64,000 bases of DNA from Helopsaltes ochotensis (Eukaryota; Chordata; Aves; Passeriformes; Locustellidae). The translations under genes and the position numbers were made by a program. Of this stretch, positions 49,001 to 61,000 are shown piece after piece. The notes beneath the pieces were generated by a model that saw nothing but the letters and a program-made list of their open reading frames with translations, did no database searches and was not told the origin of the DNA. Position 1 is the first letter of the stretch, and each line of letters opens with the position of its first letter. Location: positions 1 through 64,000 of the forward strand of contig VXBM01001603.1 in the NCBI GenBank assembly GCA_013400155.1. The letters run 5' to 3'.

Positions 49001-52000
49001 AAGTGAGTGTACTTGTTTTCAGACTGTGTCAATAACATCAGTTCTAGATAATATGAAAAGTGATAATTTAGATATTAAATTCTTCAGTAATGCAGCTTTA
49101 AACATAAGTCTGACAAAATATTGGTGCTTTTGGGAAAGGAGATGAAAAAGCATTGCACTTACCCAATCTGGAAATTCTATTGAAATTAGTAGTGATGCTG
49201 ATAGAAGTTTTGAAAATCTCTTGAGCTTTATTATTCTTAAAAGTTCAAAATCATGGAATATAATCTAATTACAAGATAGTTGCAAGTACATAGGAAACAT
49301 GCAGATGATAATTTCATGCAATGCATAATCACACTTTTGAATACTAATTACTGAACAGAAAAACAAAGAGAATTACTGACTCATAAATGCAGATTATTTT
49401 TTTAAAAAAGAAGAGACTTGATAGAGCAAAAGAAATGGGGGGGGAAATCATGTTTTGCTTTAATGGAAGTAGTTTTCATTAGTGCCAGAGGAAATAGTTA
49501 TGATACCTACGAGCCTCTTTAAAAAAAAAAGTAAAAGAAGTCTTTTGTACATTTAAAATCAAACTAGTGCATGACACAAGTCTCATGACTTTAATAAAAT
49601 TAGATCAGACCTTCTTTATTTTTATGAAGCCTCAGTCCCTTCACAAATATAAAGTAAGGTCTTGGTTGATTTTTTTCACTCCTAAAAAAAAAGCGTATAT
49701 AAAAATGCCATATTTCAGAATGGGTTTAAACTTAAGGATCTTGGATTTCATGATGTGGATTTCATTTGTTGTTTGACAGGGTAAAGTATTAGAGACTTGG
49801 CTTGGTCTGGATTTTTAGTTATATTTTTCTGTTGGGATTTGGATTGAAAATATGTACATTTATTTCATTTTGTCTTTTAAAGTTTAGTAGTGAATCCTAT
49901 CTTTATTCAGTTTCACAAAGATGAAGTGCATGTGGACTAATGTTGTAATACCTAAAAACTTGACTCAAACTGGTAGGAAAAGATATGACACAGTCAGATT
50001 TTCCTCCAGGTTTAAAAAAAAGAGAGAGTGGAGAGAAGATAGACCTTTTCCTTTGACCATTTATTTTATTATGTTTCCTTCTAGAAAGATGGAGTTATCA
50101 CTAAAGATTTCCCAACAGGTTTTGCCTGTGGCATTAACCACTGCTCTAAAATATTTTCTGTAACTTCAGTTTAATGTAATTTTAAACTTAGGAATTTGTT
50201 GTTGCTGATGGGGTTTTTTTAACCTTTGTTTATGTGATACTTGACCCACTGAGCATAGAAAACTGCATCAGTTTATCCACTTTGCTGTGTTTCCAGGTCT
50301 CCAGAGTTTCCTTGAGATGTTTACTGTAGTGTCAGTGAACCTAGTGGCTGTCAATACACTTCTTAGTGGCCTTTGCTGTTAAATACATGGCTCAAAATCT
50401 GTTTAGTTCCCACTTACTAGTAATATCTTGCTACTTGGGGAAGCATTATTGTAATTTTATAATATCCAGAAATAATTTGTACTGTATCTTTAATATTTAT
50501 TGATCATCTGGAAGTTTCAGAGTACATTTGTTCATGTCCTAATTTTTTGTCAAGATCTGCTCTTACAGCAACAAGGCTTTAAACTTTCACTATGTTTTTA
50601 TCAAGGTTAGAGAAATACTGGCTGAATATGATCCCAATTTTATGCCTATGGGCCTAGATGAAGCCTACCTGAACATAACAGAGCACTTGGAGGAAAGGCT
50701 GAACTGGCCTGAAGATAAGAGAAGGTTCTTTTTTAATACAGAAAGCACTACAGGAATAGGTAAGCAAATTACTCACTGCTCATGAGGTCATCTGACACTG
50801 AGACAGAGTGTTTCTTTTAGGGATCTTAGGCAGAACCATGAACTATAGTTAGAATTTAAGCTTTATTTTCCTTGATAGGATTTCATTTTTACAATAGTAG
50901 AATATTTATCATTTGAATGGCATAGGACTTCTACAAGCAGAATCAGTACAGTGCAATGTATAAGTAGCGAAGTAAAGAATTTATAAAATAATACAACCTG
51001 GACTGGGTGGATAGCACCTACTCTGCTATATCAGTATAACAATCATAATCTAGACTCAAAGATCGTATAAAAGAACATGAGTGACTCCCTGAATCCTCAG
51101 AGGAGGCAGATGAAGGCAGTGGTGTCCCTGAGACATTGGGATGTCCCAGGTCTCACTGACTCTGCTTTGAGTTCCTCCTCAGGACCCGTGAAAGGTGGGA
51201 TTAGAGAGACTGCTCTGGGGGCTGCAGGCAGTGCTGTGGGGCTGCAGGCAGTGCTGNNNNNNNNNNNNNNNNNNNNNNNNNNNNNNNNNNNNNNNNNNNN
51301 NNNNNNNNNNNNNNNNNNNNNNNNNNNNNNNNNNNNNNNNNNNNNNNNNNNNNNNNNNNNNNNNNNNNNNNNNNNNNNNNNNNNNNNNNNNNNNNNNNNN
51401 NNNNNNNNNNNNNNNNNNNNNNNNNNNNNNNNNNNNNNNNNNNNNNNNNNNNNNNNNNNNNNNNNNNNNNNNNNNNNNNNNNNNNNNNNNNNNNNNNNNN
51501 NNNNNNNNNNNNNNNNNNNNNNNNNNNNNNNNNNNNNNNNNNNNNNNNNNNNNNNNNNNNNNNNNNNNNNNNNNNNNNNNNNNNNNNNNNNNNNNNNNNN
51601 NNNNNNNNNNNNNNNNNNNNNNNNNNNNNNNNNNNNNNNNNNNNNNNNNNNNNNNNNNNNNNNNNNNNNNNNNNNNNNNNNNNNNNNNNNNNNNNNNNNN
51701 NNNNNNNNNNNNNNNNNNNNNNNNNNNNNNNNNNNNNNNNNNNNNNNNNNNNNNNNNNNNNNNNNNNNNNNNNNNNNNNNNNNNNNNNNNNNNNNNNNNN
51801 NNNNNNNNNNNNNNNNNNNNNNNNNNNNNNNNNNNNNNNNNNNNNNNNNNNNNNNNNNNNNNNNNNNNNNNNNNNNNNNNNNNNNNNNNNNNNNNNNNNN
51901 NNNNNNNNNNNNNNNNNNNNNNNNNNNNNNNNNNNNNNNNNNNNNNNNNNNNNNNNNNNNNNNNNNNNNNNNNNNNNNNNNNNNNNNNNNNNNNNNNNNN

Positions 52001-55000
52001 NNNNNNNNNNNNNNNNNNNNNNNNNNNNNNNNNNNNNNNNNNNNNNNNNNNNNNNNNNNNNNNNNNNNNNNNCCACAGCACTGGGTGGCCGGGTGTTGGG
52101 GCAGGCAGGCGGCAAGGAGCAGTGTGAACACGGCAGCAGGGAGTGGCTGCTTGCCTTGTGAAGTGGCATAAGACATGCTGACCACATTACATGGGGTTGG
52201 GAGCAGGGGTTGCCAGTCATGTGCTTATAAGCTTCACATGGGCTGCACCCATTGAAAGTGTAGCTACTTTAGTCCTTCCATAATTTGTCCTCCCATGTAT
52301 TCTCTACCTCCAGTTTAGTTAGTTTACAGATTAACTTTCTCTACGGCTCACCTATGAATAAAATGTACACTGCAAACGATTTGTACTTGGGAGAATTTAT
52401 TTTCTTTTAATGTAAATAAAATGTTAAAAAATGCTGCTAGATTTTCTAAACCAGATTGTGTAGTTTAGGTCTGCGTTACAATTCAGCTTGATAATTCTGG
52501 AAATAAGTAGCAGGAGCACTGCAAGATTTTAGTGATGTTCAAGATATTACTGGATTTCACTTGGCTCTGGAAGATTGAATTTGAACCACATCCGCTATTG
52601 TATATCCACTTGAGAATAATAGAAAAGAAGTAGTCAACAAATGGTTGAATGATGCACAAACCAGAATATTTATACTATCTGTTTTCAAAATTTCTAACAG
52701 TTATTACGAGGATAACCAAGCGTACACTACTACAGAAAAGCATTAATAAAACAGCAACAAATTGGCATAGTCTTTACAAAATCAATATCGCTGATATGTA
52801 GTCATGTGCGTCTTCACACTTGCTTGATACCTTTGTTCCTGTGAAACACAAAGAAGTTCTTAGAATGGGAAACTCTAGTAGTAATGTTTGTAGAGTCAAA
52901 CAAAGGGCTGCTGACATTACTTGTTCTACTAGGACTGCAGTTGAAAATGGGAAGCTCACCAGGCTGATTATTCTAGAACTAGATAGTCCAGAATACTAAT
53001 TATTTGGAGAATATTGAAAAAATTCTGTGGAAGAGAGCATCTGGCCTTCAGTCTGATATAAAACAAAAATAATGATTAAATCTTGATGGTTTTGCTACAA
53101 CAAGAGGTCATTAAACCTTTTGCTTTTCTGTAAGTTATGTCCAGTCTACTAGGCAATTCCTCCAATCTCACCAAAGCTCAAATCATAGCAAAAACGAAGC
53201 AGTTACATCTCTCTGGTCTTTAAACAAAAAACAGTGCAATTGCTTTCTCTAAGTAAAAATAGAAAGAAATAAAATTGGTTATGAATGCTGAAGTCATTGA
53301 AGAAGGAAATCAGTCTATATGGATGTATTAATTGTTTGTGTTTCTGTCTAACTTAGATAAAGATAGTATGAATATGTCTGCCAAATTTAACAAAGATGAA
53401 GTCTCTTCTTCACCAGTACTGTTTGAAGACAACACATCTCTGATGGATGACGACCTATCAGTGGAAAACTCAATTGTCTTTGGAACTTCTGCAGAGGAAG
53501 TTGTGAAGGAAATTCGCTTTAGGATTGAGCAGAAAACTCAACTGACTGCTAGTGCAGGTATTCAGACACATATGAATAATAATTAAACTTTTTATTTCCA
53601 TAATGTCTTTACTTTCATCTCAGAGGGCATTAATTAAGAATTTAGCCTACCCACAACATTCTTCTGCTGCAAAAAAAATATACTGTCTTTGAAGGTCTGC
53701 AAAGAGTGTGACTTCTAATTCTTTCAAGAGATGTCATGACTATTCAAGCCACTACTGTTTGTTTTCTCTTTTACTCTTTTTTTAATCATTGAAACAGTTA
53801 CATAATATTTTTGCTTCCTTTTACTTGAAATAAGAGTAAGCAATGAGGAAGAATGACAGTGTACTTGAGCTAATCTTAGCTTGGGTGGTTATTCTAGTAC
53901 ATCATGTAAGCTGTTTTTGTCAGATAGTGGGTCTTAGTGGAATCTGTCACTGATTTCTAAACTGCTTTTAGTTTGAATAGCAGATCTATGCTCTTATGTG
54001 TTTCTAACTTCACAATGTTCCTTGCTTAAAACAATATCAAAATTCATTAAAATGTTAGTCCCAGAGAAGTATGCTGAATTTAATGAACTTTTTAATAGCT
54101 TTTTAATGTTTACCAATCAAGTTTTATGTCTTGACTTCAGACAACCCACCTTTAAGTCTCAGCTATTTTTATTGACTAAAATCAATGTATATCTCTAGCC
54201 ACTTAGTTTGGATGTCCCCAAAACTGCATTATGAGCCAGGTCAGCGAGGCATCAGGCAATGGTGAACTTTATGAAGCAGCTGCAGAAGGTCAGGGAAGTG
54301 TGGAATGTAAGCAGAGGTGAATAAACAGCTAGTAAGAAGAAGCAGGAAGAAGCTCCCTCCCATGTATGTTATCTCATGAGTGATAGCAAAATAACAGTTT
54401 TGTTTACTAAAGTTTTGTCTTCTTAAGGATAAGTTAGTATGTAGAAAACAGGCATAGCTTTTGTAAGTGCAAACAGAGGTCTTAAGCCCAAAAACTAAAA
54501 ATTATTAGAAGGGTAACAGAAAAAATACTGATAATAAATAATAAATAATCAATAATAAATAGAGTAATTTCTACCATCTTGAATAATAGGTTATATCAGT
54601 GAGCAAATGGAAATTTAGACCTCTAGGGCTGTGGGACAAAGTTATTCCTTCTTTTGCTAAACAAATTCCAGAGTTAATTTGTAAAAACAGTTACTTTGAT
54701 AGAAAAGAGCCATCCCTCCTAATTCTTCTTGTCTCTGAAATATATATAAATTTTTAAATTACTACATTCCACTGGTAGCCCACAAAATAATAAAATTTGT
54801 TGAATTTTGTCAAAAAAAGTATTTTTGCTGAAATATGAGGAAAGGTCTCCTTTTTACTAGGAGTTCATTACAACACCATTGTCAGCATTTTCCTTCTTAC
54901 CATAATCACCATCATAAAAATGCTGACTCCTGTAACTGATCTTGTTTCTAAGGACTTGGTATTTAACCTCTCCTGACTTACTAGTGCTTGTTGTTTTACC

Positions 55001-58000
55001 CTGACTATCTTAAGATAGGAAGTACACTGTATTTAAGTTATATTTTATCTGTTGCATGTATTTATGTTCTTTCATGATGGTCACAAAATTTCTTTGCAGA
55101 ATTGTATCAAATCTGGTCATCAGTAATCATAATTCTTTTCCTTATTTTAGTCTTTGCCAAGTGTATAGACTACTTTGTGGCTTTTAAATATTGGATAGTT
55201 GAAATTAAACTTTGTCTTACTTTTAAAAAAATTACTATGTTTTTGTTTGTTTTCAAGGAATAGCACCAAATACAATGTTAGCAAAAATGTGTAGTGATCG
55301 AAATAAACCTAATGGCCAATACAGAATTTCTCCTGAGAGACTAGCAGTGCTAGACTTCCTAAAAGATTTGCCCATTAGAAAGGTAAGAGACACAATGACA
55401 TTTACTGTTCTGTCGTGTAATGTTTTTATGTTCTAGAAGCAAGATTTCTACTGAAAAGATGGAGTTTTCTAGGTAATCCTCCATGTTGTGTTTGATTCAA
55501 ATTGTTCTTGGTAATGCATCTACAAACGGAAAATTTCCAATATAACGTTACATTCTCTTTTCTAGGTGCCAGGTATTGGAAAAGTAACAGAGAAAATGTT
55601 AAAAGCCCTTGGAATTGTGACTTGCTCAGAACTTTACCAGCAGAGGGCACTACTTTCTCTTCTTTTTTCAGAAGTATCTTGGCGTAATTTCTTGGATATT
55701 TCCCTTGGTTTGGGCTCAACACATTTGGAAAAGTAAGCCATGGAGGTTTTTCCTTCTGTGTTATTATTTTCTGAATGTCTCCTTCTGTATGTTACATACT
55801 GAACATATTATTTAATTGGCAAATATTGTAGAAATGTGCTTGTTTAATATATTTTTTAAAAAATCTGAATCCTATTATTGTTGTACTTACATCTAAGATA
55901 CAGTAGCTAAACATGAAAAAACAAAGGTTTGTACAGCCATGTCTAAATATGAAATCTGAAAAGTCTTGTTAGGGAAGTTGTATGTCAAGAAATTAAGGTA
56001 GGATAATCGTATAATTATCAAAATAGCTGAACATAACTGAGATGTCCTAAACAGAGTTGTACACTTCCTTTTTTTCAAAAACAATACACATTCATTGATG
56101 TTTGTGATTATTGGCTTATAATGAGAATCACGAAGGTATTTGATCTTCTCTGGTGGTAAATTGTCAGGGAAGTTTCTCTGTCTCTTATCAGGATTATGTG
56201 TTTCTACTATCAATTTGGTGAAATAGAACTGAAGATTATTATATCCTTCTTAATATATCTTCTTTTAAGGTTCACTGTACTTGAATGGCTTTTAGCCTCC
56301 ATTTTAGGGTGGGAGAAGTCAGTCTTAGTAGTGCATATATCTTTTCAACAATATTTGTCTTTTCTAAGCCTGCCCTGGAGACAAACTTGTTCTTTAAAAA
56401 AATCTGAAACATAGCATTTTACTTTTTGTGTAACTAAAAGCCTTAATTAAGTATTGATTCCTTTATAAAAAAATATTCCTTTCCAAAGTACTGAAATTCT
56501 ATTTTAAAATAGCTAAACAATGGTTTGATTTTATTAGAAGTTCCAGAGTGTCTTATGCACTTGTGAAAGACCTATTCTGCATTATATCAGTAACTTTTCT
56601 GACAACAATCTTCCCTTTTTTCCTTTGATTACAAAATAATACATGTAGGTAGCAGTTTGAAGCCCGTTAATTTGTTTGCTATCACAAATTTCTGTGTTGT
56701 TTTTGGGGTTTTTTTGGGGTTTTTTTTTGGTTTGGTTTTGTTTTGTTTTGTTTTTTCATTCAGAGTATAAAAAATATTTTTAAAAAATATGCGGTAAGAC
56801 TGACTTGGTGAATGTGACTTGATGAAAGATAAACCACAGTTTTCAAAATATTTTTTCTATTAATATATAAACAGATCTTGGATAGTGTTTTAATAATTGG
56901 TGCAATCTTTCTTCTTCTTCACCCTAGTTAGGTGTTTTACAGTCTGGGATATCTGGTACATTTTGAATAAAAAGGAACATTTCAAAGGTCAGGGATTTTA
57001 ATGTTTTTAATGTCCAAGAGTTTTACTTTGTTTTGTCAGCACCAACTGGATTTCAGTGATTTTAGTGTAGAGAAAGCAAGCATTTAATGTATTAACACCT
57101 GGGTCTTTAGTAAATAGTTCATGTTATAGTTATTGTGTCTGAACTACCTTCTTTTAAGAAAATCTGACAATACCAAATCTGTTATTTCCAATACTTCCAA
57201 ACAGAATAATGACCTAAAATGAAATTGCTCTGAGGGATCTCCTTCTATGCAGAAGAGTTGTTAAAGGATACCAAATGAACTCTGAAAAGTTAAGTTTCTT
57301 TCTTTTCTGAAAAGAAAGCAACAAACAAAAAAAGCTTTAACACATCACCTTTAAGCTGAACAATCATTTAGACTGAAAAAAACCTATTTCCTCATCTTCC
57401 CAGTAAAGAAAATATTCAAATATACATGTATGTATGGGAATCTAATAAACATGCTTCAGTTATAGCTGAGACAGCATAGGATTTGCAGTTTGTTTTCTCT
57501 TTAAATGAGACTCCCTCTGATATAAAAGGTGAGTTTTGAGGGAATTTTTTGTTTGTTTGTTTTTCAAACTTCTCTTTTTTAAAAAAAAATCTATGATTGT
57601 TCTGTCTTTAATCTACAGCATTATTTTTAATTCTCCTTTTTGAACTTGCTTAAATGATGGACAACATTTGTAGAGAAAGTTAACATCCAGACTTTCTAGA
57701 AAAGACTAACTGTTAGTTATTTGAGATGATTGGTTGATTCTGAGTTTATTGAAAAGATAACATTTCTACATCAAGTTAATAAATATAATAATAATAATAA
57801 AAAAATTAATAAAAATAAATTTTTTCTCTTTAAAGGGATGGAGAAAGAAAGAGTATGAGCACTGAAAGGTATGTTTCTTTAATGCTGAAAAAATTACATT
57901 AACCATTGGAAGCACTAAATATCAAGTAATGTATACTTTTATTAGTCATATAATTTCATTGTGTATTTATTTTAAAACCTACATATACAACAAGCTCACT

Positions 58001-61000
58001 AAATCAGATTCAAGCTTGCATTATTTTTTGCCCTTGGTTCCAGAACTCCATGGAAGTATTTTTGTCAGTTTGTGTGTTCTCTTATCATCCAGTTCTGCTA
58101 CTTCCTTTAATGCATCAAAGTGATATTTAAGCCATAAGATGAGGTGGAAATATATAAGGGCTTGAATATTTTTATCTGTTTAAGCTTAATGTCAATATCG
58201 GTGTAGTAGCCTGCAATTACATGTATTTCCTAACTAAAGTTTTCACTAGTGTAAAGTTCCTTAAGAAGGTAGTCAATTTTTAAAAAATTTATTCTGCTAG
58301 GAGAATTGTAAAGCACTGTTACAATTATGCCTATAATCATGTGTTTTCTTATAAAAGGTGGTAAGAAAAGATGCTTAGTCCTGTTGTTTTGCAACTTAAT
58401 AGCTGTGAGCCAAATACAATTTTGATACTGTCACAGCTGAAAAATTTATTTCTTTAGTCTTGTGCTGCCTTGCAATCGAACAGATATTTTGGGCATCTTT
58501 ATAGTACCTTTTTGTGTTGCTTTTTTTCTTTCTTTTTTTTCCTCAAAGGGGACAGTTTTAATCAGAAATGTCCAAAGACTTCTGAGATCATGAAACTAGT
58601 TTATATGGGGGAAGAGACAACACTGAAATAGCGTTGTCTCTATCCTTTCCAAGCCTTGGACTTTTACACCTTCTCAATCACTGCAGTATTGTCTGAATAG
58701 CATGAGTTATTCCTTGGATAGCAGAGGGGAAGCCACAATGAAATACTCATCCAATTAGTTTGGCAGCATGCAAATATTCTTAGGGGAATGTGAGTCATAA
58801 CAGAGGATGTCTTTTCAGTACAATTAGGAAAACCCGATTATAACTTAGAGATGTGAAATCCATTGTAATTTTATTGACCTTACATTTGTAAATATAAAGC
58901 TTGACAAAAAACAATGTATCTGTGAGAAGATCTTTCCAAAGCATGTTTAGTCTGTAAGTTTTGCTTTCCATTTCTCCTAAAACCTTGACTAACTGAAGGT
59001 TGCTTTTCCTGTGATGTTATTACTGAAAAGGAAATGTACAACAAAAAGATAACACTGTAATTTCCCTCCTAAGAAGCTCTAGCAAAGGCAGTTGGCAACA
59101 TTTTTGGCAGAAAGATAGCTTTTCCTCCTCTGAGGCTAGACATAATTATCCTACTTGGCATCTTTTTTCTTAGCATCTGCATTATTTATTTCTGATACTT
59201 GGCTCTGATGTTGACTTCCAGCTCCTGGCTTGCTTCTGATGCTATACAGTGTGTACAAAAGAGATTAAATACAAATAACTTGGCTGGCTCTATGAATTCA
59301 CTTACTGTTAGTATTCAGTCTTGCAAATACTTAAGCATTAATGACATTAAATCTGAATAATTTTCAAATAGTGCATGAAAAATTGAAAGCCAAATTATTT
59401 CATTATTTGAAGGGCCTTTCAAACATTTTGCAAACAAAATATTCCTATTAATAATCATTGTTTCTTGAAGTAAGAATTTGAACCTATACTACATTTTTCT
59501 GATTATAGTATTGTTTAACTGTATAAAAAATACTTCTAGATTGCAGACACTGAACATACTATAGGACTTATACTGAAAAAGATTGTATTTTTGTCCTAGA
59601 ACATTCAGCGAAATAAACACAGCAGAAGACCAGTACAGTTTGTGTCGAGAGCTCTGCAGAGACCTTGCTCAAGACTTACAGAAAGAGGGGCTTAAGGTAT
59701 TTATATGATTCAGGTTGCTTGCAAAAAGACGCTTTGCACTCCAACAATTCTATGCATCTTTAGTATAAGTGCTTTCAGCAGCATCATACCATGCAATCTA
59801 TCCTCAGAAGCCTGCATTCTTTAATTTGCAGATGTTTAGAACGGCTTAGGCAGCATTTTGTTGTTTGTGGGTGGCTGTCTAGCAATACATGTGGGGTAGA
59901 AATTAAATTGAGTTTTGAAACATGAAAAATAAATTTAGCTATTTGGCATATAGATATTTTACACTAAAAACAATGTTTGTAAGGGAATAATAGAGCTGGT
60001 TGTCTATAAGTGATGTGTTGGTCAATCACGTAATACTAATGTATTTAAAACACTCTTTCTGTCCTGTATACATACAGGATCCAGCCAGTTTTGTAGTTTA
60101 AGAACTTGACATGTGCCAAACTTGCTGACATGTTATTCATACCATTCAATGGTATTAATAGTAGAAACAGTCCCTTTATTCCTTCTCCCCAGATACCTCT
60201 TTATTACTTGGAAAGAACAATTCATATTTTCTTTGAAGGCCTTGTGGTAAAGCAAGGAATAACATTTAAGACCTAAAGGAATTGTTGTTAATCTTCTTCA
60301 GCCATAAAAGATTGTCTCAAAAGATGTCAGGTTGAAAGGGAGATGATGAGCTAAGGAGGACAAAGGGATAAGCTTACAAAAGCACCAGAACAAAGAGAGT
60401 GCTGGTTATTTACATTTGGATGAACATGATAAATCACAGAAATGATTTGGGAGTTGTGCTAGGGAAATACATGTGCCGAACACAAATACAGTGTGTGGCT
60501 GTGATAGCACTATGCAGCAGGAAGTAAGTTTTCTGTGAATCTGTAGTGGAGTATCACTTTTGTGTTCTTAATAGTTAAGATATGTGGCACTGAAAATTTC
60601 CTGATGAGGAAATGTTTTTCTTAGATGGAGTAGAAGTTGTGCCTGTAGCCAAAACACGCACTCAGTTGAATGTGCACTGGTGGCAGATGGTCTCCTGAGA
60701 ACCTCAGCCAAATGACCCAGTTCAGAGAATTCGACTTTGGAGAAATTTAGGGGCAAATACAGAATCTTGCAGACAAATTCCTGGGAGTACTCTTTGTTGT
60801 GCACAGATAAGCACACAGTCTTCACTATGGCTTAAGGGCCCTTTTATAGATGCTACATAATAATTGTTTATGTACCATATAAGACATACATTTTAAACTT
60901 TTTTTTAAATTGTATTTTTTCCTAGGGTAAAACTGTTACATTGAAGCTTAAGAATGTGAATTTCAAAGTTAAAACAAGAGCTTTAACCGTGCTGTCCTCT

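Larger units (their letters stand above)
50760..53356 (+). other. POLK: POLK intron 6 with gap
   Basis: 2.6 kb including the 816-base gap and its GC-rich flanks (about 51,060-51,256 and 52,073-52,260). The remainder is AT-rich without recognised features. Confidence 0.85.

Noticed and set aside
51077..52220. Open frames of 300-364 codons on both strands around the second gap
   Set aside because: Nearly all of their length is N. The short real flanks are repeat sequence.
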